Shown: one piece after another, positions 8,828-17,553 of the stretch
How positions within the stretch are numbered: the stretch's first letter is position 1
How the letters are laid out: each line of letters opens with the position of its first letter
Origin: JAYSYM01 sp964543475
Lineage (GTDB): Bacteria > Bdellovibrionota > Bdellovibrionia > Bdellovibrionales > JAMPXM01
Length of the DNA stretch: 64,000 nucleotides
Reading direction: 5' to 3'
Assembly (NCBI GenBank): GCA_964543475.1
Contig: CAZIYJ010000002.1
Location: 124,001-188,000 of the forward strand
Program-made: the position numbers and the translations under genes
Notes under the pieces: generated by a model
Told to the model about the DNA's origin: nothing
Database searches by the model: none
The model's input: only the letters and a program-made list of their open reading frames with translations

Positions 8828-9442
8828 ATGAAAAATGTTCGCCAGTTCGCATTTCTAATTCCAGTTTTTGTTTTTGTTTCTGCTTTTCAGAACTGCTCTC
8901 TTCATCAGTCAGCAGGTCGGAAATACGTAGAAAACGGAAGTGCGAAACGCGCAATGGACAACAGCACAGCACTCTCATCTTCAAGTCCTTCTGTAAAACT
9001 TGAAAGTTCTTGTGATCCATATTTGAGCGACGCCGCTGCATCAGAAGCGATGGGCGTATTTTCTTCGTTGAAACTCGTTTTTGATCAGAGCAGCGACAGT
9101 GTGAGTTGCGTAGTGAGCGCCAATGAAGGCTCCCTCACTCCCGCATTAGATGTGGCTGTTTGTTCTGTTTCGGCCTCGAACTTAGAGTTATTGCAAAACG
9201 CGCCAGACCAAACGATGGTTCTTGATCCTTACGGACCTTTGTCACGCGGCTCTCTCGGATTCAGCCGAAAGTTGTCTAATGGTGCAACCCAATTTGTGTT
9301 TGTCGGTAGCAGCGATTCCGCCATAGAAGCCGTAGCCTGCCATTTTACTTTTGAAACTGATGTCGAATTCCAGGCGCAAAGTGAACAGGCTATTGAGCGC
9401 TCAGCTCGACTCGTTCATCAAATTCACCGCAACCTTCGATAG
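8828..9442 (+). CDS. Putative lipoprotein
   Basis: A 204-residue protein with a type II signal peptide ending AFQNC, so the lipidated Cys would be residue 23. Lipoboxes of the form FQNC are, from general knowledge, frequent in Bdellovibrio-type proteomes. The mature part is Ser/Ala-rich with four further Cys that could form disulfides. No domain is recognised. The gene stands alone between two oppositely regulated neighbours, and no clear ribosome site precedes ATG 8828. Confidence 0.7.
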   Translation: MKNVRQFAFLIPVFVFVSAFQNCSLHQSAGRKYVENGSAKRAMDNSTALSSSSPSVKLESSCDPYLSDAAASEAMGVFSSLKLVFDQSSDSVSCVVSANEGSLTPALDVAVCSVSASNLELLQNAPDQTMVLDPYGPLSRGSLGFSRKLSNGATQFVFVGSSDSAIEAVACHFTFETDVEFQAQSEQAIERSARLVHQIHRNLR

Positions 9443-9539
9443 CCTTGCTCTGGTCCTTCGTCGTTCAACTTGAGCTAACAACTCGTTTTCACTAGCAGAA
9501 CACTCCCAACAAAACTAAAATTGCTTAAGTGGAGGCCGC

Positions 9540-10424
9540 ATGCGTCTTAAGCTATTACTTCTTGTTGCTGCTACTCTGATAACTTCATTAATTCTTTCGC
9601 AGAACGCGTTCGCAGCTCGCGTTGTCCAAGTGAAAGGTAAACAGATTCTTATCGACCTCGAAGGCGATTCTGCCAACGTTGGAGATAAGTACTTCGTCAT
9701 GATCGCTAATAAAAAGCGTGGTGTAGTGACGATTAAAAAAATCGGCAAGTCTCGTGCGATTGCTACGTTGGACAAAGGGAAAGCTGAAGTAAAAGCGACT
9801 CTCCAACTTGCAAAAGCTGCAGCAGTTGCAAACAACTCAGACGAAGATGAGGCACCTTCGAAAAAGCGTAAGAGCAAAGGCGGCGGCACAACAATCGGCG
9901 TGTTAGCTGGCTATTCGATGGATTCGCAAAGCGCAAAGCTTGTTAATGCTTCTCGCACTGACACAGAAGAAGCATCAATGAGTGGCTCGGGTTTTAGCGT
10001 TTTAGGCTTTGCTGACATTCCCTACTCAGGAAATCTTGGCTTCGTCGGCCGCGCTGGCTTTGAAACATTTAGCGTGACCGGAACTTCTTCAAAATCTTAT
10101 TGCTCTGGCAACTCATCAAACTGCTTAACTAAAATTACATATCTGACACTCGATGCTCTTATTCGCTACGAGTTCGGAAGCGGCAGCTTCGTGCCGTTCG
10201 CTGCAGGTGGAATCGGCATCTACTATCCCATTTCAAAAGAGACGACTGCGCTAAGCCCTGATATCGGCATGAGCACTGTTTTCTTAGCTGACCTAGGTGT
10301 TAAGTATCACCTCTCACCTACTAGCTACATACCCGCAATGATTGAGTACGGACTGTTCCCACCAGGTCCCGACGTATCAACAAGCATCATCGCTGTCCGA
10401 GTCGGCTACGCCCTCTCCTTCTAA
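9540..10424 (+). CDS. Outer-membrane beta-barrel-type protein
   Basis: A 294-residue exported protein. The signal peptide ends NAFA (about residue 24). Residues 25-100 form a small beta-rich, Lys-rich domain (VVQVKGKQILIDLEGD, RGVVTIKKIG). A charged linker near residues 100-117 leads to a Gly/aromatic-rich region ending VRVGYALSF, which looks like a barrel closing on a C-terminal Phe. GGAGG lies five bases before ATG 9540. The TAA stop abuts repeat copy A. Ligand and function are unknown. Confidence 0.75.
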   Translation: MRLKLLLLVAATLITSLILSQNAFAARVVQVKGKQILIDLEGDSANVGDKYFVMIANKKRGVVTIKKIGKSRAIATLDKGKAEVKATLQLAKAAAVANNSDEDEAPSKKRKSKGGGTTIGVLAGYSMDSQSAKLVNASRTDTEEASMSGSGFSVLGFADIPYSGNLGFVGRAGFETFSVTGTSSKSYCSGNSSNCLTKITYLTLDALIRYEFGSGSFVPFAAGGIGIYYPISKETTALSPDIGMSTVFLADLGVKYHLSPTSYIPAMIEYGLFPPGPDVSTSIIAVRVGYALSF

Positions 10425-10520
10425 AGGTGCCATCTTCCTTTTTGGCCCGCGCTGCGCCATAAAGTGAAGATGAACCCCTGCTATTTGTCGCACCGCGGGC
10501 CAAAAAGGAAGATGGCACCT
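10425..10520. repeat. Large inverted repeat, dispersed family 1 (copies A and B)
   Basis: A 27-base arm (10425-10451, starting AGGTGCCATCTTCC) is matched exactly on the other strand by 10494-10520. After one mismatch four more bases pair, so each arm reaches about 32 bases around a loop of about 32. It fills the gap between two convergent genes and begins directly after the TAA of the upstream gene. The same core recurs once at 40436 and once at 57554. It could be a REP-type element, a bidirectional terminator or a remnant of a MITE; no target duplication is visible. Confidence 0.9.
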
Positions 10521-10526
10521 GGGTGG

Positions 10527-12743
10527 CTAGCCGGAGGCGACGCGAGTGACGCCGATGACACCTTTGATTTTTGATAAATCCTGCATCACCAATGAGAGCT
10601 GATTTGTGTCTTTGACCTGGACGTCAAAGAGCGAAATGGCTTTGTTATCTTTTGTCGTTCTGATTTGCGCGTTGTGAATGTTGATGCCGCGTAAAGAGAA
10701 TGTCTCGGACATATTTTTCAGTAAGCCAGGGCCGTCGGCACTGATCACGCGCACACGTACAGTGCGCTCGTTGCCCTCTGGAGCACTCTGCACACTCCAG
10801 TTAACGTCGATTCGACGGTCGCTATCGAGTTCAAATGCTTTCTCACAGTCCACTTTATGAACGGTGATTCCGCGGCCTCGCGAAATGAATCCAACAATTG
10901 GATCACCAGGAATCGGCGTACAACATTTCCCGAATCGCACGAGCATGTCGTCCATACCACTGACGCTGATAATACTTTGCGATTTCTTTTTTCGATCTAG
11001 CGCATTCTTAAATACTTTTTGGATGAACGTTGGCGCTACTTCTTTTTCTACAACTTTGTTCCCGGGAGCAACCATCTCGATGACAGCTTTTGGAGTCACT
11101 TTACCGTAACCGACCATGATGTAGACATCATCGAGATCGTTTCCGCCGAGTTCTTTAATTTTTTTATCGATCTCTGGGTCTTTCTTAAGATACTTCGCAA
11201 CTGCCAAACCGAATTTGCGGAATTCTTTTTCGAGAATGTCTTTACCAATCTCGAGTGCGCGCTTTCGCTCTTCGTTAGTAACGTACTGACGAATTTTTGA
11301 TTTCGCCCGATTCGTGACACAAAACTTCAACCAATCTTTCGATGGGTTCTGGTTTGGAGAAGTAATGACTTCAACAGAGTCACCGCTCTTCAATCGAGTT
11401 TTAAGCGGAACGATTCGACCATTGATCTTCGCACCCGAGCACTTAAGGCCCACGTTGGTGTGAACAGCAAAAGCAAAATCGATGGGCGTTGAACCCTCAG
11501 GCAATTCACGCACATCACCCTTTGGAGTGAAGACATAAATCTCTGCTTCCCACAAATCGGTTTTTACAGTCTCAAGAAATTCATCAGGGTTTTTCATTTG
11601 CTGATGAAGCGAAAGAAGATCTCGCATCCATTCAAACTTTTGCTCAGTCTGCATTTCTGCGCGGCCACCTTCTTTGTACTTCCAGTGCGCAGCAATCCCG
11701 CGTTCAGCAATCAAGTGCATTTCGCGAGTTCTAATTTGAATTTCGATTCTCTCCCCACCCGGCCCAATAACTGTCGTGTGAAGACTTTGATAGTTATTCA
11801 CTTTCGGCATAGCGATGAAGTCTTTGAAGCGACCAGGAATTGGCTTCCAGAGTGCATGGACATGGCCTAGCACCTCGTAGCACTCAGGCATCGAGTTCAC
11901 CACCACACGGAATGCCAACACATCGTAAATCTGATCGTATTCGATCGAACGCGCCTGCATTTTTTTATAAATCGAGTACAAGTGTTTCGGTCGACCAGAA
12001 ATCTCAACAGGAAACTTAACTCTCGACTGAAGGTCGTTAACGAGTGTCTTACGAGTATCTTCGATGTATTTCTCACGCTCATTTTTTCGCTTCGCCACAG
12101 TTTGCGCAAGTTCGTAATACATATCTGGCTTAGAGTAGCGGAATGACAAATCCTCAAGTTCAATTTTAACACTCGAAATACCAAGCCGCGACGCAAGTGG
12201 CGCGTAGATATCAAGCGTCTCTTGCGCAATTCGCATTTGTTTTTCTGGCGGCATATGATTCAGCGAGCGCATGTTATGAAGACGATCGGCAAGCTTTACC
12301 AGAATCACGCGCACGTCTTTACCCATTGCCACGATCATCTTGCGAATGTTCTCGCCTTGCTTCTCGTGCGTATTTCTAAAGGTCATTTTCGAAATTTTAG
12401 TTACGCCATCAACCAACTCTGCAACTGGCTTACCAAATTCACGCTCGATATCTTCAAGAGTTGCGTCTGTGTCTTCGACAGTGTCATGTAGTAAACCCGT
12501 AGCGATCGTTGGAAAATCTAATCGCAGGTCAGCTAAAATTCCCGCTACACCAACCGGATGAGAAATGTACGGCTCACCACTTCGGCGAATTTGACCTTGG
12601 TGATGCTTCTCTGAAAAGTCGTACGCTTTTTTAATGAAAGTAAGATCAGCACCCGGATAAAGGCGCGTGAGTTTTTCTAAGAGCTCTTCGATAGATCTCG
12701 GCTCTATTTCATCAATAACTTTGTCGCTGCCAAAATCCGACAT
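10527..12743 (-). CDS. Bifunctional (p)ppGpp synthetase/hydrolase (Rel/SpoT family)
   Basis: A 738-residue long RSH enzyme of the stringent response. The hydrolase HD domain is intact (HHQGQIRRSGEPYISHP, then HD at residues 86-87 in LLHDTVEDT). The synthetase domain has GRPKHLYSIYKK, an RFKD motif of the bifunctional type, YQSLHTTV and EIQIRT. TGS (about 405-470), a CC/ZFD-like segment (FGKCCTPIPGD) and a C-terminal ACT domain follow. It stands after gmk-rpoZ, the classic order, but behind a terminator. The start codon lies in a pairable leader. Confidence 0.95.
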   Translation of the reverse strand: MSDFGSDKVIDEIEPRSIEELLEKLTRLYPGADLTFIKKAYDFSEKHHQGQIRRSGEPYISHPVGVAGILADLRLDFPTIATGLLHDTVEDTDATLEDIEREFGKPVAELVDGVTKISKMTFRNTHEKQGENIRKMIVAMGKDVRVILVKLADRLHNMRSLNHMPPEKQMRIAQETLDIYAPLASRLGISSVKIELEDLSFRYSKPDMYYELAQTVAKRKNEREKYIEDTRKTLVNDLQSRVKFPVEISGRPKHLYSIYKKMQARSIEYDQIYDVLAFRVVVNSMPECYEVLGHVHALWKPIPGRFKDFIAMPKVNNYQSLHTTVIGPGGERIEIQIRTREMHLIAERGIAAHWKYKEGGRAEMQTEQKFEWMRDLLSLHQQMKNPDEFLETVKTDLWEAEIYVFTPKGDVRELPEGSTPIDFAFAVHTNVGLKCSGAKINGRIVPLKTRLKSGDSVEVITSPNQNPSKDWLKFCVTNRAKSKIRQYVTNEERKRALEIGKDILEKEFRKFGLAVAKYLKKDPEIDKKIKELGGNDLDDVYIMVGYGKVTPKAVIEMVAPGNKVVEKEVAPTFIQKVFKNALDRKKKSQSIISVSGMDDMLVRFGKCCTPIPGDPIVGFISRGRGITVHKVDCEKAFELDSDRRIDVNWSVQSAPEGNERTVRVRVISADGPGLLKNMSETFSLRGINIHNAQIRTTKDNKAISLFDVQVKDTNQLSLVMQDLSKIKGVIGVTRVASG

Positions 12744-12808
12744 TCAGTTCTAGTCCCATGCACAGGTGTTGTGCTTATAAATCGGTATTTACCTAGAATA
12801 ACTGAATG
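12741..12808 (-). promoter_or_regulatory. Leader inverted repeat that covers the (p)ppGpp synthetase start codon
   Basis: CATTCAGTT (12741-12749, containing the start codon complement) is the exact inverse of AACTGAATG (12800-12808). The next bases TCTAG also pair with CTAGA after a three-base bulge. A smaller hairpin (GCACA/TGTGC, 12760-12774) sits in the loop. If transcription starts upstream of 12808, the start region would be double-stranded. Confidence 0.5.
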
Positions 12809-12866
12809 TTTTCGAATTTGCGACGGAGGTCTAGTTCAGGTTCTGAAGTTTCGCTTTTTGCGAAAT

Positions 12867-12894
12867 AAAAAAGCCGCTTGTTGAGCGGCTTTTT
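12867..12894 (-). terminator. Intrinsic terminator after rpoZ (bidirectional)
   Basis: AGCCGCT (12872-12878) pairs with AGCGGCT (12884-12890) and is extended by A/T pairs on both sides. Read on the minus strand, the stem is followed by TTTTTTATTT. It lies 45 bases after rpoZ and separates it from the (p)ppGpp synthetase gene. A second hairpin, TTTCGC/GCGAAA at 12849-12865, follows at once. Confidence 0.9.
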
Positions 12895-12938
12895 AAAACG
12901 TCTGTTCTTTTAACTATGCCTCTGGCGAGGCCCCAAAT

Positions 12939-13175
12939 CTAACGATTCAAGTCTGCTTCGACCTCTAGATCGAGAGCCGCATTTTCAGACTGGTCATAAT
13001 GAACGTGGCCAGCCGCTACTTCACGGAGGGCGCTAACGATGTACTTATTGTTCTTTACAGAAACTGTAGCTGTTGAGCCCTTAAGAAGCTGCTTTGCGCG
13101 CTTAGAAACTAATAATACGAGAGCAAAACGATTGTTGACCTTGTCGAGACAATCTTCGACCGTAACGCGAGCCAT
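12939..13175 (-). CDS. rpoZ: RNA polymerase omega subunit
   Basis: A 78-residue omega subunit that helps assemble and stabilise the beta' subunit of RNA polymerase. It opens MARVTVEDCLDKVNNRFALV and continues VSKRAKQLLKG, the family signature. ATG 13175 is preferred to the GTG two codons upstream because AAGGAG stands five bases before it. It lies 25 bases downstream of gmk and ends the mutL-miaA-yicC-gmk-rpoZ unit. Confidence 0.96.
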   Translation of the reverse strand: MARVTVEDCLDKVNNRFALVLLVSKRAKQLLKGSTATVSVKNNKYIVSALREVAAGHVHYDQSENAALDLEVEADLNR

Positions 13176-13200
13176 GGACACTCCTTGTAAGACTGGTAAC

Positions 13201-13764
13201 TTAGGCGCGGCTCAGCAATTCTTCAATGATTTTCTTGAATTGGCCGTAGGATTTCTCGAAATCGTCGTTCACTACGCGAAAGTCGAACTCATCGGCTCGA
13301 GCCATCTCCATTTGAGCATTGGTCATTCGAACCTCTAGGTCCTTTGGAACCTTGCCATCACGCTTGACAACTCTTCGACGCAACTCATCAACTGAGGGTG
13401 GAATAATGAAAATCATCTGTGCATCCGGGAACTTACGCTTGAAAGTCTCGGCCCCCTGCACATCGACATCCATGATGATCACTCGACCCGCCGCCCAGGC
13501 GTCAGTCAGTTGGTGCATCGGAGTGCCATACATATTCCCGTGAACATTGGCGTACTCGATGAAGAATTCCTCTTTGAGGAGCTGATGAAACCGCTCTGGC
13601 GTTACGAAATGATATGGGTCGCCCTCAGACTCCCCCGCTCGTATTTCGCGAGTGGTGTACGTCACTGTGTCGCACAGAACCGGAAATTCGCGAGTAATTC
13701 GCGAAACGAAACTAGATTTCCCGGCGCCGCTCGGAGCAGCGATGATAACCATGCGTACTTTCAT
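13201..13764 (-). CDS. gmk: Guanylate kinase
   Basis: A 187-residue cytoplasmic kinase that phosphorylates GMP to GDP with ATP. The P-loop is APSGAGKSS; GMP-binding parts include TYTTREIRAGESEGDPYHFV, the EYANVHGNMYGT segment and MDVDVQGAE. Length is normal. It overlaps yicC by four bases (start at 13764, yicC stop at 13761) and precedes rpoZ, as in many proteobacteria. Confidence 0.97.
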   Translation of the reverse strand: MKVRMVIIAAPSGAGKSSFVSRITREFPVLCDTVTYTTREIRAGESEGDPYHFVTPERFHQLLKEEFFIEYANVHGNMYGTPMHQLTDAWAAGRVIIMDVDVQGAETFKRKFPDAQMIFIIPPSVDELRRRVVKRDGKVPKDLEVRMTNAQMEMARADEFDFRVVNDDFEKSYGQFKKIIEELLSRA

Positions 13765-14639
13765 TCGACGTTCTGTACCTGTTCTCGTATGCGCTCGACA
13801 ACCGTTTTCGCTTCTACGACTAAAGAAGTTAACTTTGCGACATGGCTTTTTGAACCAATCGTATTCACTTCGCGCAAGAGCTCCTGTGCGTAAAAATCCA
13901 TCTTCTTCCCTTGAGGGTCTTTCGAGTTAAGAAGTTGGCGATAAGCTTCAACGTGTTCCTTAAGGCGCACAAGCTCTTCGTTAATATCGGTTCGATCGAG
14001 CTGCATGATGATTTCCTGAGCGAGTCGCTGAGGATCAACCTTACCTTCGAAGCCGAGCTTCTCGAGACGATCTTTGAAGCGCTTCTCGAGTTCTTCGTTA
14101 GCGGACTCACGAATTTCGCTTAATGAGCTCGTAAGCTTTTCTAAATGGAGTAAATGCTTCGTAAGCTCTTTGTTCAGAGAAACGCCTTCACGCCCACGCT
14201 CATCGTCACAGTTGTCGGCAGCTTTCTTAAATACTTTTTCGACGAGAGTTTTCTCTGAAGGAGTGAGGTCTGTTTGCTCTTCAACTCGCACAACATCTGG
14301 GAGGCGAACGAGAGTATCAAGCGATACTTCGTCTTTAATTTTAAGTGCGGTGCGAAGTTTCTTAAGACCCTTCATGTATTCGGCCGCGAGATCTTCTTGA
14401 ACCGAAACTTTTTTAGTTTGGGCTTGAGCCTTTAATTTTCGTGAAACGTAAACGTCGACTGTTCCTCGTTGAAATACCGAACTTAATTGTTTTTTGAGAG
14501 CGCTTTCGAGCGGAGCATATTCTCTGGGAAGGTGAAGTCGCATTTCTAAAAATCGGCCGTTGACTGCGCGAATATTGATTTCAAGTTCTACAATCGGACT
14601 TGAAACGCTTGCGGTTCCAAAACCAGTCATGCTCTTCAT
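13761..14639 (-). CDS. yicC: YicC/YloC family endoribonuclease
   Basis: A 292-residue protein starting with the family signature MKSMTGFG and continuing NIRAVNGRFLE and RGTVDVYVSR. The C-terminal domain has DINEELVRLKEHV and KKMDFYAQELLREVNTIGSKS, both diagnostic. Members are ribonucleases active in RNA turnover. The gene overlaps miaA and gmk by four bases each, an arrangement that fits a translationally coupled operon. Confidence 0.93.
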   Translation of the reverse strand: MKSMTGFGTASVSSPIVELEINIRAVNGRFLEMRLHLPREYAPLESALKKQLSSVFQRGTVDVYVSRKLKAQAQTKKVSVQEDLAAEYMKGLKKLRTALKIKDEVSLDTLVRLPDVVRVEEQTDLTPSEKTLVEKVFKKAADNCDDERGREGVSLNKELTKHLLHLEKLTSSLSEIRESANEELEKRFKDRLEKLGFEGKVDPQRLAQEIIMQLDRTDINEELVRLKEHVEAYRQLLNSKDPQGKKMDFYAQELLREVNTIGSKSHVAKLTSLVVEAKTVVERIREQVQNVE

Positions 14640-15646
14640 CGAGTGCTCTTTTCCAGCAGAAGTTTTGTCACTTGGTCCAAAGCTCCGCTAAATTCGGGTT
14701 CGCTTGGGCACCACCGAACCGGATGATCGCCGCCAGTGTCGCGCTTAAACCAAGTCACCTGTCGCTTTGCTAATTGCATTGTGCTCACAATTACTTTTTC
14801 GCGCAATTCACTTTCTTGAAGTTCGCCATCTAAATACGACTGAATCTCTTTATAACCAACGCTTTGCATGGGTGACCAGGCCGCTAGGCCCTCGGCGCGG
14901 AGTGTCCTGACCTCATCTATCCATCCTTGAGCGAGCATACGATCAGTTCTTTTGGCTATTCGGTCGCGTAAGACTTCTCGCTCAACTCTTATGCCGATCT
15001 TGGCAATTTCATAATTTGAGTGAAGCTCGCTCGGTTTTGCGGCGAACTCATTTTTGATTTGAGTTAAAGTTTTGTTTTGCGACCTTACGATCTCGAGACC
15101 GCGGAGAATTCGGTAAGTGTCTTGCATTGCGATAGTCGCCGCATAGTCGGGATCGATTTTAGTTAGTTCGCTGTAAAGTGCCGGCAGGCCAAGGCTTTCA
15201 GCTTGCTGCTCTAACTCTCTTCGAATAGCCGGATTCACCGGCTCGATTTCAAACATTCCTTTTTCGAGTGCTTGCGCGTAGAAACCGCTGCCCCCGACCA
15301 ACAAAAACGCACCGACACCTGCCTGAGAACGATCCTTAAGAACTTTCATCGCGTCTCTTCGGAATTCGCCAGCTGTGTATGATTCGCCTTTGGGGACGAA
15401 GTCGATGAGGTGGTGAACAGCTTGCGCGCGTTGCGCGAGACTTGGTTTTGCGGTGCCAATGTCAATTCCTCGAAAGACTTGTACGCTGTCGAAGTTGATA
15501 ACCTCGCAACTTGTTGCGAGGCGATTTTCAATTTGTTTTTTTGCAAGAAGCGAAAACTCAGTTTTACCGGTGGCGGTCGAGCCAACGATAAAGATCAAGA
15601 GTGGCTTTAGCTGTTGAGTTGTTCGTTTTTCTTGAAACGAACTCAT
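14636..15646 (-). CDS. miaA: tRNA dimethylallyltransferase
   Basis: A 336-residue enzyme that adds a dimethylallyl group to A37 of tRNAs reading UNN codons. Seen are the P-loop GSTATGKTEFS, the substrate segments NFDSVQVFRGIDIGTAKP and YTAGEFRRD, GGSGFYAQAL, and the C-terminal SVGYKEI and KRQVTWFKRD. Length is normal. It overlaps mutL upstream and yicC downstream by four bases each. Confidence 0.96.
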   Translation of the reverse strand: MSSFQEKRTTQQLKPLLIFIVGSTATGKTEFSLLAKKQIENRLATSCEVINFDSVQVFRGIDIGTAKPSLAQRAQAVHHLIDFVPKGESYTAGEFRRDAMKVLKDRSQAGVGAFLLVGGSGFYAQALEKGMFEIEPVNPAIRRELEQQAESLGLPALYSELTKIDPDYAATIAMQDTYRILRGLEIVRSQNKTLTQIKNEFAAKPSELHSNYEIAKIGIRVEREVLRDRIAKRTDRMLAQGWIDEVRTLRAEGLAAWSPMQSVGYKEIQSYLDGELQESELREKVIVSTMQLAKRQVTWFKRDTGGDHPVRWCPSEPEFSGALDQVTKLLLEKSTR

Positions 15647-17511
15647 ACGATACGGCCAAAGTCTTTCTCTAGCTGATAGATCGGGTATTCAACTGAGACT
15701 GGTCGACCGTGCGGACAAAAACCTGAGAGAGGAAACTCATCCATTTGCTCAAGCAATGCTCGCATTTGATCAGCACTCATCGATTGGCCTGCGCGAACGA
15801 CTGAATGACAAGCCATCGTCGCAAATAAATCTGAAATCTTTTTCTCAAACGCGTAACTTCCGCCGCGTTCACTAACTTCTTGCGCAAGCTTCTGAAGTGA
15901 ACGAACAAGCGCAGTTTCAGTGATGAGAGTTGGGCCAGACCGAATGGCGATAGCTTCAGGCCCCAATGCATCGATAATGATTCCGGCACGCGAGAGATCT
16001 TCTTTTAACGAAAGTAAAGCTTCGGCTTGATCAGCTGATAAGTTAATCGTGAGTGGAATAAGAAAGTCTTGCGCTTCAATTTTCGAATCACGCCAAGCTT
16101 TCATTAATCGCTCAAAGGCGACTCGCTCATGGGCTGCATGTTGGTCGACAAACACAATCCGATCATCTGTTTGCGTCACAATGTAAGTGAGCTGAGCCTG
16201 GCCGATCACATGCAGATTCGACCAGTACTTTGCATCGTCATCACTTGGTGATGGAGTCATCACAGGATTTGCCTGACGAACGAACGGTGCATACGACGGT
16301 ATGCCAGCTGCAGCCGATACCACTTCAGACGGCGAAGATTGATTGTAATCTTCGCGGATTTTAAACTGCGTACGCACGAATGCAGGTTCGTGATTTGCAA
16401 AATTCGCCTGCTGAGTTTCAAGGTAACTTTGTATTGCTCCTTCGACGTTTGATTCACGGCCATGCAAAGCTGTGCGTGCAGCCGAAGTAATACCTTCGGC
16501 CTTAGCTGTCACCCAAGGTGCCTTCTCGAGGCCCTCTCGTATGCAGCGATGAACTGCGCGAAATGCCGACTGCGCATCTCTAAACTTCACTTGTGATTTA
16601 GTCGGATGAATATTCACATCAATTTCATCAGTCGGTGCAGTAACTTTAACTGCAACAATCGGATATTCTCCGTGCATGAGAAGACCACGATAAGCATCTA
16701 AGATCGCAGCTTGGAGTGATCGATCTTGAACCCAACGATTTTGAACAAACACCCAAATGTTTCGCGTTTGTCCCGAAACGTTTTCGGGGCTGGCGAATAC
16801 AGCTTCAACTTTGATTCCAGAAAATTCGTTTTGGCTTTCGAATAGCTCCGCCTGCTCAAGGACTTGAGAAGCGCGTTGCGACCAACTCTCAGTTCGCTGG
16901 AAAACTCCTGTCGGTTTCCCGTTTGAGCGAAGTCTGAATTCAACGTTTGGATGAATGAGAGCAAGCGCTTTTAAAACGTTTTTAATTTGCGAATGTTCAG
17001 CCGACTCACTTTTTAGAAACTTAAGACGAGCGGGAACATTTTCAAATAAGTCGCGAATTGTGATGGTAGTTCCTTGGTTGCCACCACTCGGTTCAACTTC
17101 TGATTGCGCTCCGAACTCGGCTGACACTTTAAAAGCCTGCTCACCGGCAACGCGACTCACGATTTCTACTCGGCTAACAGCGGCGATAGACGCCAACGCT
17201 TCTCCGCGAAAACCGAAGCTGTGAAGATTCCAAAGATCATCAGCCTTTGAAATTTTGCTCGTGGCATGCCGAGCAAGAGCTAAGCTCAAATCTTCTTTGG
17301 TAATTCCAAATCCATTATCAGTCACTCGAACCGAGCGCCCACCTTGATCGTATTCAACTTCAATTTGTGTGCTACCGGCATCGAGACTATTCTCAACGAG
17401 CTCTTTGACAAGATGAGAAGGCCGCTCGACAACTTCACCGGCTGCAATTTGGTTGATGACTGTGTTATCGAGTTTTTCGATGGGACTGTTAGGCGGTCGT
17501 CGAGTCGTCAT
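15643..17511 (-). CDS. mutL: DNA mismatch repair protein MutL (endonuclease type)
   Basis: A 622-residue MutL. The GHKL ATPase domain shows NQIAAGEVVERP, ENSLDAG, DNGFGI, FGFRGEALASI and the NIHPTKSQVKF segment near residue 300. The C-terminal domain keeps the metal-dependent endonuclease motif DQHAAHERVAFE and the FCPHGRP zinc/dimer motif, so it should nick DNA itself rather than rely on MutH. ATG 17511 is chosen because the upstream TTG (17547) is part of a -35 box. It heads the operon. Confidence 0.95.
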   Translation of the reverse strand: MTTRRPPNSPIEKLDNTVINQIAAGEVVERPSHLVKELVENSLDAGSTQIEVEYDQGGRSVRVTDNGFGITKEDLSLALARHATSKISKADDLWNLHSFGFRGEALASIAAVSRVEIVSRVAGEQAFKVSAEFGAQSEVEPSGGNQGTTITIRDLFENVPARLKFLKSESAEHSQIKNVLKALALIHPNVEFRLRSNGKPTGVFQRTESWSQRASQVLEQAELFESQNEFSGIKVEAVFASPENVSGQTRNIWVFVQNRWVQDRSLQAAILDAYRGLLMHGEYPIVAVKVTAPTDEIDVNIHPTKSQVKFRDAQSAFRAVHRCIREGLEKAPWVTAKAEGITSAARTALHGRESNVEGAIQSYLETQQANFANHEPAFVRTQFKIREDYNQSSPSEVVSAAAGIPSYAPFVRQANPVMTPSPSDDDAKYWSNLHVIGQAQLTYIVTQTDDRIVFVDQHAAHERVAFERLMKAWRDSKIEAQDFLIPLTINLSADQAEALLSLKEDLSRAGIIIDALGPEAIAIRSGPTLITETALVRSLQKLAQEVSERGGSYAFEKKISDLFATMACHSVVRAGQSMSADQMRALLEQMDEFPLSGFCPHGRPVSVEYPIYQLEKDFGRIV

Positions 17512-17517
17512 CGGCCA

Positions 17518-17547
17518 TCTATATCGAGGCCAACACTCTAGTGTCAA
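17518..17547 (-). promoter_or_regulatory. Sigma70-type promoter of the mutL operon
   Basis: On the minus strand TTGACA (17547-17542), an 18-base spacer and TATAGAT (17523-17517) form a near-consensus promoter. The -10 box ends seven bases before the mutL ATG at 17511, so transcription would begin at or within a base or two of the start codon. It lies in the 42-base gap after the gene ending at 17554. Confidence 0.65.
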
Positions 17548-17553
17548 AGAGGT

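Noticed and set aside
10425..10520. Calling the inverted repeat an insertion sequence or MITE
   Set aside because: No transposase, no target duplication and no evidence of movement; kept as a repeat only.
17512..17547. TTG 17547 as mutL start
   Set aside because: The TTG is part of the TTGACA box and the added residues do not resemble MutL; ATG 17511 gives the normal N-terminus.
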